From Apostichopus californicus (taxonomy: Eukaryota; Echinodermata; Holothuroidea; Aspidochirotida; Stichopodidae), in assembly GCA_020650975.1 (NCBI GenBank), contig JAIPMN010008846.1:1-23188 (forward strand): 23,188 nucleotides of DNA, written 5' to 3'. Each line of letters begins with the position of its first letter. Within the stretch, counting starts at the first letter, position 1. Under the pieces are notes generated by a model. The model was given only the letters and a program-made list of their open reading frames with translations, did no database searches and had not been told where the DNA came from. This document shows positions 10,001 through 17,638 of the stretch, piece after piece. The translations under genes and the position numbers were made by a program.

Positions 10001-13000
10001 CCTACAAAGACATTTATAGATGAATATTACCAAGAGAGAGAGAGAGAGAGAGAGTCAAGAAAGTTCTTGTCACGTCGATCCATCTTGCTTTTTGTGGTCC
10101 ATTAATGGAGAAAATTCCTACAAAAATGGTTTTGAGGCAAATTGCAATTTTATAAAGATCAGTGAAGTCATCCATCATTCACCCTTCTCAGTTTTATTTA
10201 TTTTTCTTCTTTATTTTAGATTCCTTTATCCTGTCTAGTAAGCTTCATATATAATACATGTAAAATCAAATCCAAAACTGTCATTATAGCAAGCCCCCGA
10301 TACAAATGATCGTATCGGGAGCAAATTCACCGCTCTCGTATTAAGCAACCTTGTCTATCGCTTTTTATAGTTAAGACAAATACTACATATATGACGATAC
10401 TTCTTATTTTTCATATTTTGACTTTCAAACAGTCTCTTTCAACGTCACACAGTTCACACGTACTATCCATCACCATGCATTGACACACAAGGGAGTTGGG
10501 AATGACGAAATAATCATCTCAGACTATTAAATTAAACAGTTTTTTTTCAATTTTTGTCAAAATTGTATGTGAGAAGTTAATAAAAGCATTAAAGAAAATA
10601 AAAATGCCATCATAAAGTAACATTGACATTTTCATTCCATCCCCCTACCCCCCCCCCCCCACCCTCACCTCTTTTTTCTCTCCAATTATATCTCTTAATT
10701 GCAGGATGACAACACACACATGAAATGTTTGTTATAACTGGAATGTCTAGTTCTGTTGTGGAGTTGTTTGTTCATGTAACCATCATCATAACCCAATAGA
10801 TTAAATTTAAGTGTTTCCTAATTAAATTTCCTGCAATATATGTCCTTCTTGCATTCACAAATTGCCAAAAGCCACAAGTTTAAAGGTTTTTGTTGTCATG
10901 GAAACCAACATAAAATCCCAAATGTTCAGGCTACAATGTGAGCAATCTTTGTCAATACCATACTTAAAAAAAAAAAAAGGTTCAGTAAAATGGACCTTAT
11001 TGCTGATGTACACTTCATATACTATGCGCACATTCTCAACTTCCATAAAGTCGATTTGATTTTTGTAATCTGGACTCTACATCCATCCAACCCCTCCCCA
11101 CCCTAGCCAACCACTCCCCACCCCACCCACCCCTTCCAAACTCATTCCCCATGTAAGCAGTCCACATCCTACACATGACTCATTATGAGGGAAATATGGA
11201 TTTTCTTTTAATGTAACATCGGCAGGATTACATATATATAGAGATATCAAGGATAGCTGTGTGGGTCACTCACTCCCTCCCTCCCAACACCCCTCTCCCT
11301 CCCTCCCTCCCCATTCTCTTATTCTCGCTTCTAATGGTTAAATCCTGCCCTACAATGTCAATGGAGAAAAGTACAAATCCCTCTAAGTGATATAAATAAC
11401 AAGGATATTCAACCAATAAAAAATAAAACACCATTCCCTACTTGCTCGTCTACCACATGTGCACCTGCCAAAAGACGGTTAACGACACAACCATTGCAAA
11501 TCAATTATTTTCCAAACTTGTAGTTAATCATGCATAGGTGGCAGTTGGAAGGCTTAATTAAAAACACATATGATATGACGAAATACCACTCTGACAGCAT
11601 ATGTGAAGCTATAAGAATGGTATTTCAAAGATGATACTGTGGCTAAAAATTAAAGGATTCCATCAAGCGATGAGGTGAAAAACAAAACCAAATTCGTCAC
11701 AGTTTCATACTTCGCTGACTCGTGGCTGCCAACAAACATTCCAGTGAACTTCACACGAACTCAACGGCAAACACAGCGACTGAATAATCTGACTGACTAT
11801 TTATAAGCTTAATAGTAGTAAATATGAAAGTATAAGATGAATGTAGAAAAGTAAAAAAAAAAATGGTTACCAAGAAAATTGGATACAGAAAAACTGAGAG
11901 AGCAATAGATAGGAAATTTTTTAGTTAGAATGAAAACCACAATAGGTGAGTGCCCTGTTCTGACTGCAAATTTAGGTTTTCTTTGAAAACATTTTGATAA
12001 TTTTTCAGAATATTAACAGAGTATGGCACTAGTAAGTGTGCTCAGGGTGAACCTGGTAGTGAGAGTATTTTGAAAATCAGCATGAAACTTTGATATAAAT
12101 TAAATAACAAATAAACTCTAATACAAAAACTTTAGTATTGTCAAACGGAAATTCTTTCAGTTTCAGAGTGTGATAGTGGTGTGAAGACAGGTAAGTGAGG
12201 CTATTTGGTGACATAGTTTCAAGGAATACCATAACGGACGATAATTAACAACAAGAAACGAAGGAAATTGGATGACACTCGCTGCAAATTTGCCCGGGGT
12301 ATCAAATCTGCGGTGGTTATCTGAGAATCAGAGTAAGTGAGCTGATTGTCAGAACAAATCAATTTCCCGAATAGACAGATATATACCAGCCTTAATAACT
12401 GGTGAGAAGCGACTGATCAACCAATTTAAGGACAGGTAAATGTGATTCTCAAACTGTGCTAATCTGAGCCTCCAGCTATAGCCTTGTAGAACTGCCTGTC
12501 AAAGACACAACAGACACCTCGAGGGGGGGGGGGGACAGGATACAGTACAAATGATACTGTATAGAAATGGTCAAAGCTTGTCCAATCACACGAGAGGTCC
12601 CTGGATGTTATTGGAGTATAAATGAATGGAGAGTACATGAGGTTTACTGACAACCAGATTGTTAATAATCCTTGAGATGCTCAGCCATCCAAGTACTATC
12701 TGAAATATATATGTTTGGTTCAATTCGATTGTCGTCGATGGTGAAATAATTGGCCAATCAGATGACAGAGAATTAACCTGGGCCAGAGTTAACTGAGCAG
12801 ATAGCTTTGAATTGAATTACAATTGCAACATTGAACCTCTTATCAAGCTTGTGTAAAAAATTTAGGTTCAAAGTATTCATATATTTTGACAGAAATACAA
12901 TAAATACTGTGCATGCCTAATACATAATGTTTCACAGAAACGAATGTGGGTTTGAAGCTTTTAACATGAATTTCACAAGCAGATATTTCAGGAGGAAGCT

Positions 13001-16000
13001 TTCCTGTCCTCCTATCTAACACGGCTTTTTATAATTCAGATTTATTCAAACTTCAAACAATCCTAGCTGTGCAATTGGCAGCCATCAACAGCAGCACACC
13101 ACCACCACTAACATCACCATCCCCATCACCACCAACATCACCACCGACATCACCACCGACATAACCATCATCTTAAACCAGACTGGTGAATAAGCAGTTT
13201 ATCTGGAGACACTAAACAATAACACACTGCTAAGCATACATGTTGGTATAAGGTTGAATCATGGCTCCTACCTGACAATTGGTTTTCCAAATAACACAGG
13301 ACTTTACTCCACTTTGCATTTGTTTAATACCACATGGATCAAAACATGGATCAAGTACCATTTTATTCTGATAGGGAGAACTATAGACTACATTTGGATG
13401 ATGAAAAATTCACCCTATTTTAATCAACCAGGGCTCCATCGTTTGACCTCCAGAAAAGAAGGATTTATTGCATAATTCTAATTAATGAAACTAATTTCAA
13501 CTCGTAATATAGCTTTCTGAGGTTTCTTCAGAGACATTCATGTTTAGGGCCCTAGCCAAACTTTAAAAACCAGCAAAAACAAGTTTTGACTTGCATTGAT
13601 ACTTTTATCTGTGAATTCTGTGTGAGTTGAGAGGCAACATTTTATGACATTTTAAGTTGCATTCACGCGTGCTCTAGTTTATATCATGACTCTCAAAAAA
13701 AAGGAAAAGGAACGTCGAAGGGTGGAAAACATTTAAGAATTTAAAATCACATGCATGGCAACATTTAGACAAGATTCTCCGAGCTTTCCCAGACACTTAA
13801 CTCCTTCTCCTCTGTCGATGCCTGACTTTTCAAATAACATGCCACTTAAAATATTCCATTTGCAGAGTATTTACCCCCAGGATCTCAATTTGAATGGAGT
13901 TTCTAGTGTTGTGAATAAAATGCATGATAAATTATCACACCATATTGGGGCACACACAAACAGTTTCCCGATGGCAGTTTCCACAAACAACTGTCCACAG
14001 AACCTGACATATAAGTCAGGACGCTGAGTTCAGTGAGCGCCCCGTCAGCGATGTGAATGACTCCTTATTATGCAGACGTAACTTGTCTATACTTTCGTCT
14101 ACAAGTCTCACGTTTTGACATTTTCTTACTGCTTTTATCCATACACCCATGCCAGATAATTGCCCAAGATAGAAGAAAATTATCTTCCTTTACACCTCTC
14201 AGAGGTGTTAGTTTTACTTTTGGAAAAAGTATGAAGGAAAGAATAACACACAGGGTTGGCAAACTCTGAATAGCAATAGGCTTTAAAATTGTGTTATTTT
14301 TGTTTTAGCTTAGGTCCCACTTTTCTATAGGACTTATGTATGATAGGCTACCAAAGATATCACTGGAAGATGGGAGGGATATACTCTTACACTGATGAAC
14401 ACTAGATACATACATGCTGACTCTTTGATTTACCATCAATCTTTGTGACGGGGTAAAAAGCCAGGGGAAAAAAACACAATTGTGTGATTGTTTAGCACCA
14501 AAAGAGATGCTGTTAGATTATCAAGATTGGTATCACTGTGACATGTTTACTAAAATATCAACTTTAAGGTACCGGTAGTATATGTCTATTTCTTTCTCAC
14601 CCAAGAAGAAGTTCTCCTAAATTAACAACTTTATATTTTTAAGTGACCAAATTTTCCTGTCTCCGTAAAACTCAACCACAACAACCTTGCTCAGCTATAT
14701 CATATTAGGTTAACGATGAGTTAAACATTGCCATTAATTTGGAGAGGAAGGACTAACGAGTTACTTACCAAGGACGACAGAGGTTACGGTATGGAAGCCA
14801 ATTAATGTACATGTACAAAGAGGTGAGCGTAGGCTGGGCAGACTGCTTCCCAGCTCCAACTCATGTAAGCCACGTTCCTAATACAGAAAGAAAAAACAAA
14901 CAAATGCTGAATAAGAAAAAAGGCAGAGGAGAGTAATATCATCATCATTGCTAAAAAATGTAAATTTGCCTGATATTTAATCACAAACTTGTATTGCTAT
15001 CATGAGTGGGGAAGGAGGGGGTGGGAGGGTATGGGAGGGGATTGGGTGGAGCATGGGTGGGTGTGGGTGGGAAGGGACTAGACAAATCCTCTGTTTTTAA
15101 TCAAAAGTATTTTTTTGAGTTTGATTAAATAATTACTGTCAAACAATAATTTGAAGAGAAGTCTCATTGTTAGTCACATAGTCAAAATAGTCAAATTAAA
15201 AAAATCTATTCAAGAAGTACGTATCTTGATCAGGCTATGAATTAATTATATGTTTAGGAATTTCTTTGGGGGGCTGAAACCCCCCTCACTGGTACCTGGG
15301 CACACCCCACCTCCCACTTAGTATGCCCCACTCGCTGGATGTATTTTTGAACCAAATCTCAATGAAAAACAGACTGACTATGAAGCATTCAATTGGACGA
15401 CTAAATACACATGAAGAAAATGAAATACTTTATCAATTCATTTTGACAGTTTTCAAAAATCAGGAATTAACATTTCTAATTATTTTAGTTTAGTTTAGTT
15501 TAGTTTATTTATTTTAGTGTATTTATTAATATTTTGCTGACATGCAATATAAATTATTTCTCATCCCTGTCACTACCGATTTCAGACGTTTCCTATTTAT
15601 ATTTTTTTTTACACCATTATAACACCCTAAAACATTTTCTGCAATCAGCGATGTCTAGATTTCGTGCGTGGGTAACGAAGCAAGAAATTAAACAAGACAG
15701 GATATCATCAATTTTTCAACCGTATTAAAAACTAATCGTGTTTTGGAAACTCTACCTTTTGCAGATGACAGCCCGAGGTTCTCACAGCAGATTTTATTTT
15801 CATGGCATGGTAATGATTGACCTGTACATTACGTAGTTCATATTTATTTTTAGCTCTTAAACCAGATGTAAAGCTAATCAACACAGCAGTATCAACTTAA
15901 CCTTGGTGCTATAAATGGTATATTAAGGCTGAAAATTTATTAAAAATATTCATCATTTGTATCAGGAATAGGAAAGAAAGAGAGAAAATGGTTTGGTAAC

Positions 16001-16886
16001 AGTATACTGCACAAAAAAAAATAATAATCATTAAAAAATGAATATTTTGTAATATTTGAGAGTAATGAAACAATTCCTAAGCCTAATTGACAAGTCAACT
16101 TGCATTTGATAGAAATGTAATTCTCTGACTTGCTTAATTTTTTAGTGGATATTTTGATACAAATAGGGCAAATTTTTACTTTAAGAAAGCTGCACAGAAT
16201 ATCTTTGGTTGACTGCTTGCAAAATAAATCAATAAATGTTCATTGGGTTCATAACTTCCTGGTCAGTTTTCTGCTGTTCATTGTTAATGAACTCCCAGAA
16301 TTTCTATATTAGCCCTTCATACACAGACTTGAATAAACCGAAATTGACCGAAATTAAAGGAAACCAATCTAAAAGTGATGAACCTTCTTTCAACTATTGA
16401 ATGAACCTTTTTACAGATATGTCAGAGATTTATATCAGAGATCTATATCCCACAAAACAAGAACTGAAAATCTTTTCTTTAAAAACAACCTCTAAATGAT
16501 GTCAGCCATTTTTGGAGCAAAAGGCCTCCGGCATCTTTATGATCATCTAAATCTAAATGCAATCAAACTCAAACTGTGTGTTTGGTTCCACTTTCAGATT
16601 AACAGTTTTATCTACTTTAATAATTCTATAAAAAAAAAATATTCAAAATTCAAATTTGTTGTAAATAAAATCTACTGAAATGAAAAATGACAAAACTTTT
16701 CAATCATTGCTTCAATTCCCAAACAGAAGGCTACTCTGACGTGTTACACGCCTGCACGCTGGGCAGAGAACTTCAAAAACTAATTTGCGGTAAAAAAAAC
16801 TCAATTTTTGGTTGACAAACCTGACTGCCAGTGAAGCCTACAAATTCCAAAACTTTAAGCAACCTCTTGGGTAAAATGGACAGCAT
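853..16886 (-). CDS. TTC39A: TTC39A-like TPR protein gene, 3' nine coding exons (gene overview)
   Basis: Nine minus-strand exons join without a frame conflict: 16886-16821, 14877-14769, 8323-8196, 7348-7187, 5269-5063, 4065-3954, 2752-2635, 1968-1852 and 1006-853. All introns are GT-AG, and the phases agree at every junction (0,1,0,0,0,1,2,2). The 390-residue product carries marks of the IML2/TTC39 family that I recognise from memory: a GFTG motif, LGTG, FLFLAGR, HHVCYWELMW, ESKWSK, RIAGKS followed by EKF, YLWNGFS, SYLVP and a final ENRLHF block. KQRIAGKS, ESKWSK, QAELC and WNGFS fit TTC39A better than TTC39B or TTC39C. The molecular role of TTC39A is not settled. The TPR fold suggests protein binding, and TTC39B is known to affect LXR stability. 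About 200 N-terminal residues are outside the window or unseen. Nothing in the visible coding part looks broken. The TTC39 family call is near certain; the A-versus-B paralogue call is less so. Confidence 0.9.
1007..1851. other. Intron 8 of those visible (845 bp)
   Basis: The last intron before the terminal exon. It holds the 11-bp minisatellite (1452-1636). The rest (1007-1451 and 1640-1851) shows no recognised element. Open frames at 1156-1445 on both strands match nothing I know. Confidence 0.88.
1452..1636. repeat. 11-bp minisatellite, 16 units (intronic)
   Basis: Sixteen contiguous 11-bp units (consensus GGTACTCCTAT) run from 1461 to 1636, preceded by one partial unit at 1452-1460. Most units are identical. 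Variants are GGCACTCCTAT (1483 and 1560), GGTAATCCTAT (1527), GGTACTCTTAT (1538) and a CCAAT ending in the first units. Because 11 is not a multiple of 3, all three plus frames read the same 33-bp peptide period (MVLLWYSYGTP), so the three long overlapping frames here are not genes. The array lies in the intron between 1852 and 1006. Low divergence suggests recent expansion and possible length polymorphism. Confidence 0.97.
1852..1968 (-). CDS. TTC39A: TTC39A-like exon 8 of those visible
   Basis: A 117-bp exon lies between an acceptor at 1970-1969 (ttctgaacag) and a donor at 1851-1850 (AG|gtcagt). Its first base completes the split asparagine, and it leaves in phase 2. It encodes EDHLDYNSYLVPYSLLELG and then ILYLQHNRLQDAGSFLYQC. 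The family equivalent is 'YDHYLVP-L-ELA-LY', a final TPR-like helix pair. It has no long open frame of its own and was found by family motif. Confidence 0.9.
1969..2634. other. Intron 7 of those visible (666 bp)
   Basis: No coding family was recognised. It contains an 11-base C run (2112-2122) followed by CTCC-rich sequence to about 2137. In the pre-mRNA this is a G-rich stretch. The long open frames at 2038-2349 are low in information and unrelated to the host gene. Confidence 0.88.
2635..2752 (-). CDS. TTC39A: TTC39A-like exon 7 of those visible
   Basis: A 118-bp exon follows the acceptor at 2754-2753 (cttctgtag) and ends at the donor at 2634-2633 (AA|gtatgt). A second AG lies ten bases inside the exon (GTACCTACAG), but using it would break the frame, so the first AG is chosen. 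The translation has YSCYADDYSLAMLLKGVIQ, then QAELCFHEVLV. This is the family's 'S-DDE-LVKLLKG' helix, followed by the QAELC motif typical of TTC39A. It leaves in phase 2 (AA of an asparagine codon). Confidence 0.9.
2753..3953. other. Intron 6 of those visible (1201 bp)
   Basis: Holds the tRNA-like SINE remnant at 3150-3260. The remaining sequence is AT-rich, with no other element recognised on either strand. Confidence 0.88.
3150..3260 (-). repeat. tRNA-derived SINE-like fossil (polymerase III B box)
   Basis: On the minus strand 3184-3174 reads GGTTTGAATCC, one change from the B-box consensus GGTTCGAATCC. Just upstream is an anticodon-arm-like hairpin (TCCGC, 7-base loop ATATAAA, GCGGG at 3207-3191), spaced as in a tRNA. 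A weak A-box-like stretch (GTAAGGC to GTTAGGG) lies further upstream near 3213-3235. No acceptor-stem pairing or CCA was found, so this is better read as the head of an old SINE than as a working tRNA gene. A degraded tRNA pseudogene is the alternative. Confidence 0.45.
3954..4065 (-). CDS. TTC39A: TTC39A-like exon 6 of those visible
   Basis: A 112-bp exon follows an acceptor at 4067-4066 (cattgacag) and ends at a donor at 3953-3952 (G|gtaaaa). It enters in phase 0 and leaves after the first base of a glycine codon. It encodes ELIYLWNGFSILSKDRQLL followed by DPILVLIDNTLRELRNIK. This matches the family block 'EMMYVWNGFSI-SK', again closer to TTC39A than TTC39B. Confidence 0.92.
4066..5062. other. 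Intron 5 of those visible (997 bp)
   Basis: About half is the probable interspersed repeat at 4094-4545. From 4546 to 5062 it is unique-looking AT-rich sequence. The open frame continuing left from the exon at 5063 is intronic read-through, not coding. Confidence 0.88.
4094..4545. repeat. Probable interspersed repeat with AAT microsatellite at one end
   Basis: It begins with an (AAT)n run (about 4105-4130) followed by 'ttaatatagcgac...ctctaggcgcttaac', a pairing of 'atagcg' and 'ggcgctt' that I associate with short interspersed repeats in invertebrate genomes. A long A-rich body then ends in a moderately GC-rich block (about 4440-4530) containing 'ggcgagagatttggcagtc' and 'gtaggttgttccaaagc'. 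No target-site duplication or terminal repeat was identified, so the family and exact ends are open. The assignment is by composition and motif memory only. Confidence 0.4.
5063..5269 (-). CDS. TTC39A: TTC39A-like exon 5 of those visible
   Basis: This is the largest exon seen, at 207 bp (69 codons, phase 0 at both ends). The acceptor is at 5271-5270 (ctctttcag) and the donor at 5062-5061 (CTG|gtgagc). It starts TIYLYQQAAFLSMYQ and contains KQRIAGKSIPLEKFSVQKAR near its centre. The RIAGKS-x-P-x-EKF block is the clearest family signature in the window. The open frame runs past the donor into the intron, but the conserved sequence ends at the splice site, and the next exon resumes with the expected (M/E)-I-YLWNG segment. 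Confidence 0.93.
5420..5432 (+). promoter_or_regulatory. Perfect DR1 nuclear-receptor motif, copy 1
   Basis: AGGTCA-G-AGGTCA, two consensus half-sites in direct repeat with one-base spacing. This is the consensus for HNF4, COUP-TF and PPAR/RXR-type receptors. It lies in the intron upstream of the exon ending at 5063. A second copy follows 90 bp away. Confidence 0.45.
5510..5522 (+). promoter_or_regulatory. Perfect DR1 nuclear-receptor motif, copy 2
   Basis: AGGTCA-G-AGGTCA again, identical to the copy at 5420. A single half-site AGGTCA lies between them at 5474-5479. The sequences around the two copies share only a few extra bases (ctgga), so this does not look like one duplicated block. Whether any receptor binds here cannot be judged from sequence. 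Confidence 0.45.
6329..6336. repeat. Target-site duplication of the hAT element, left copy
   Basis: ACTCTCAA lies immediately before the left CAGTGGCGG end and is repeated exactly at 6733-6740 right after the CCGCCACTG end. Eight bases is the hAT target-site duplication length. Confidence 0.92.
6337..6732. mobile_element. Non-autonomous hAT DNA transposon (MITE-like), 396 bp
   Basis: The element has terminal inverted repeats beginning CAGTGGCGGAGC at the left end and ending GCTCCGCCACTG at the right, a perfect 12 bp. Similarity extends imperfectly to about 32 bp, where both ends reach GTCAGGGGGG. It is flanked by a perfect 8-bp direct repeat, ACTCTCAA (6329-6336 and 6733-6740). The CA(G) ends and 8-bp target-site duplication are the classical marks of the hAT superfamily. 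The inside (about 330 bp) has no coding potential and is GC-richer than its surroundings, with 'cgctccgcgcc' and 'gggcgctccgc' near the right end. It needs a transposase in trans. The intact duplication suggests a fairly young insertion. It sits in an intron of the TTC39A-like gene. Confidence 0.93.
6733..6740. repeat. Target-site duplication of the hAT element, right copy
   Basis: ACTCTCAA follows the right terminal inverted repeat and is identical to 6329-6336. Confidence 0.92.
7187..7348 (-). CDS. TTC39A: TTC39A-like exon 4 of those visible
   Basis: A 162-bp exon (54 codons, phase 0 at both ends) lies between an acceptor at 7350-7349 (ctgttcccag) and a donor at 7186-7185 (AAG|gtaggt). It opens AISLYKQAIACQEEW, continues VQVHHVCYWELMWCHVF, and ends RLSRESKWSK. 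The HH-CYWELMW block, with a following tryptophan and ESKWSK, is diagnostic of TTC39A/B. QEEW and ESKWSK favour TTC39A. This is part of a helical-repeat array that probably packs as TPR-like hairpins. Confidence 0.93.
7349..8195. other. Intron 3 of those visible (847 bp)
   Basis: Holds the 111-bp duplication (7354-7560), a short (TA)n run at about 7799-7811 and a 12-base G run (8107-8118). No other element or coding signal was recognised. Confidence 0.88.
7354..7560. repeat. Two-copy 111-bp tandem duplication beside an exon
   Basis: The string ataggacttcaccatgtaac occurs at 7374 and again at 7485, a 111-bp offset. Homology continues on both sides: 'agagaaag' before it, 'attaata/gaat' and 'aaccaacaacactg' after it. 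A third truncated start (ataggactt) is at 7552. The first copy begins almost at the splice acceptor of the exon ending at 7348, so the duplicated block includes sequence close to that acceptor. Scattered mismatches show it is not very recent. Confidence 0.85.
8196..8323 (-). CDS. TTC39A: TTC39A-like exon 3 of those visible
   Basis: A 128-bp exon follows an acceptor at 8325-8324 (cttctcccag) and ends at a donor at 8195-8194 (GAG|gtgaga). Its first two bases complete the glycine split from the previous exon, and it ends in phase 0. The translation contains TGDGDPDYSERKLGECL, then KYPNGVIFLFLAGR and TKTISAKIDE. The 'PNG-FLF-AGR' block is one of the most conserved parts of TTC39 proteins. The other two frames of this strand are interrupted, which supports the choice of frame. 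Confidence 0.92.
9108..9124. repeat. 17-bp palindrome TTTGATCA-C-TGATCAAA
   Basis: A perfect inverted repeat of eight bases around a single central C. It may be chance in an AT-rich intron or a dimeric factor site. Confidence 0.5.
9415..9425 (+). promoter_or_regulatory. E-box CACGTG abutting TGACG (CRE half-site)
   Basis: CACGTG at 9415-9420 (the MYC/MAX/USF/bHLH-PAS type) is directly followed by TGACG at 9421-9425, the CREB/ATF half-site. It lies 70 bp from the X-box at 9493. Motif match only. Confidence 0.3.
9461..9479. repeat. Short hairpin GAATCTG-ctgat-CAGATTC
   Basis: A perfect 7-bp inverted repeat with a 5-base loop, 14 bases before the X-box. Significance unknown. Confidence 0.4.
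9493..9506. promoter_or_regulatory. Perfect RFX X-box palindrome
   Basis: GTTGCCATGGCAAC is an uninterrupted 14-bp palindrome and the ideal full-site consensus for RFX winged-helix factors (GTNRCC-n-RGYAAC). RFX factors control ciliary and other genes in animals. Here it is deep in an intron of the TTC39A-like gene, so it would act as an enhancer or mark an unannotated promoter. Binding is not shown by sequence. Confidence 0.5.
10293..10322. repeat. 11-bp-stem hairpin, 8-base loop
   Basis: GCCCCCGATAC (10293-10303) pairs with GTATCGGGAGC (10312-10322) with one mismatch. The inner eight pairs are perfect. The arms are GC-rich and stand out in an AT-rich intron. It could be a decayed transposon end or an RNA stem-loop; no flanking duplication was seen. 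Confidence 0.5.
11091..11133 (-). repeat. G-quadruplex-prone tract on the transcript strand
   Basis: On the plus strand there are seven C runs of three or more bases within about 43 bp, separated by short spacers. The gene is on the minus strand, so the intron RNA carries the G-rich version and meets the usual four-run quadruplex rule. Prediction from pattern only. Confidence 0.5.
11273..11313. repeat. (CCCT)n polypyrimidine tract
   Basis: Imperfect CCCT/CTCC repeats, purine-rich (GGGA) on the transcript strand. A simple repeat. Confidence 0.75.
13094..13172. repeat. CAC/CAT-rich microsatellite with 12-bp units
   Basis: ACC/CAC trinucleotides grade into 12-bp units of ACATCACCACCG (13135-13146 and 13147-13158) and then a degenerate unit. 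Intronic; not part of any supported coding frame. Confidence 0.8.
14769..14877 (-). CDS. TTC39A: TTC39A-like exon 2 of those visible
   Basis: A 109-bp exon starts after the acceptor at 14879-14878 (ctgtattag) and ends at a strong donor at 14768-14767 (G|gtaagtaa). It enters in phase 0 and leaves after the first base of a glycine codon. It encodes a segment beginning ERGLHELELGSSLPSLRSP and continuing LCTCTLIGFHTVTSVVLG. In the family this is the helical region just before the LGTG motif, with paired leucines and the 'FHT' signature. Its 3' end joins exactly to the exon at 8323 to complete LGTG. The intron after it is 6.4 kb. Confidence 0.85.
14878..16820. other. Intron 1 of those visible (1943 bp)
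   Basis: Contains the plus-strand G-rich tract (15008-15072), a small GGGGGG/CCCCCC hairpin near 15270-15287 and a (TTTAG)n run (about 15485-15508). The rest is AT-rich with no recognised coding or repeat family. Confidence 0.83.
15008..15072 (+). repeat. G-rich tract, strong quadruplex motif on the plus strand
   Basis: About ten runs of three to five G in 65 bp (GGGTGGG, GGGAGGGG, GGGTGGGTG types). It is on the template strand of the TTC39A-like gene, so a quadruplex would form in DNA and not in the transcript. Pattern only. Confidence 0.6.
16821..16886 (-). CDS. TTC39A: TTC39A-like exon 1 of those visible (residues 1-22 of the visible part)
   Basis: A 66-bp exon lies between an acceptor at 16888-16887 (tctccccag) and a donor at 16820-16819 (CAG|gttt). 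It starts and ends in phase 0. It encodes MLSILPKRLLKVLEFVGFTG followed by SQ. This matches the family segment in which 'MLSLLP' leads into 'LLEF-GFSG'. The initial ATG is an internal methionine, not the start codon, because the family has about 200 residues before this point. The preceding exon, expected to end in a GAFNL-like sequence, could not be found to the right. Confidence 0.85.
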
Positions 16887-16900
16887 CTGGGGAGACAGAA

Positions 16901-16933
16901 AAAATAAATAAATAAATAAATAAATATACAAAT
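16901..16933. repeat. (AAAT)n microsatellite near an acceptor
   Basis: AAAT repeats begin about 15 bases upstream (in transcript sense) of the acceptor at 16888. On the minus strand they form a T-rich stretch that may extend the polypyrimidine tract. Confidence 0.75.
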
Positions 16934-17402
16934 AAAATAAGATATAATAACATCCATGAAAAACCAATCTAATAATAACCAAATCGATGAGTTCTCAAAA
17001 TAACTCACAAATATAATAAATTAATCATGTTCAATTTGAATCGGTTACATGTCACATTTGCCTCGTTTACTCTCCCCGGAATCTTGACAAGCATCAGACT
17101 CGACAGTTTCGGGGCTTTCTTTCCCCGGTCAATAACCCGAACGACAATTAAAGGGTGGCGATGAAACGAAATTTGCAACGACACATTCAAGGGAAATCCA
17201 TAAAAACAGAGAAAATATATAACAACAACATAAAACAGAAACCCTTGAAGAATATCGATGCGTAGCGAGGGAGTTTTGTCCTTACATTTAAAGCAAACAT
17301 TACACTTCAGTACATTATTCAAATTTGAAAGGAAAACCGGAGATATTTTTCAGTAAAAGACTGTTAATCAAACATTTTCAGAGTAATACAAAGTAGATCA
17401 AG

Positions 17403-17422
17403 TTTTTTTTTTTTTTTTTTTT
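17403..17422. repeat. Poly-T run (about 20 bases)
   Basis: A long T run on the plus strand (A on the minus strand), possibly the tail of an old retroposed element, though no body could be assigned to it. Confidence 0.6.
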
Positions 17423-17638
17423 CAAAAAACTTGTGCAGAAATAATCTATACTGTATCTGCATGAAAAGTGTCTGGGGATACCTCAAAAGATTTAAAAAAA
17501 AAAAATTAACAGAATAAAATAACATAACAGAATTTGAGACAGAAAATGGTACATTCTTAGTTAGGTATGTATAGTTTAACTTCTACCTGCATGGTTGTCT
17601 TTATTAGCTGCTTTTAATGTTTTGGTGTGGGGCTGAAA

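Larger units (their letters stand above)
8324..14768. other. Large intron 2 of those visible (6445 bp)
   Basis: The reading frame is continuous across this intron (LG|TG), so no family exon is missing from it. Items found inside, listed separately: a 17-bp palindrome at 9108, an E-box/CRE-half cluster at 9415, an X-box at 9493, a hairpin at 10293, (AG)n at about 10033-10054, G-quadruplex-prone C-rich sequence at 11091, (CCCT)n at 11273, and a CAC/CAT-rich microsatellite at 13094. Homopolymer tracts are at 8595-8604 (C10), 10648-10660 (C13) and 12523-12534 (G12). The open frames at 13755-14027 and 14057-14269 have no recognised homology. Confidence 0.85.

Noticed and set aside
13755-14269. Two neighbouring plus-strand open frames of 90 and 70 residues
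   Set aside because: No homology recognised, low-information peptides, and a shadow frame on the other strand. They lie inside an intron across which the host frame is continuous.
17005-17322. 105-residue minus-strand open frame in a GC-richer patch
   Set aside because: No recognised family, no fit to the missing TTC39 segment, and no convincing splice or start context.
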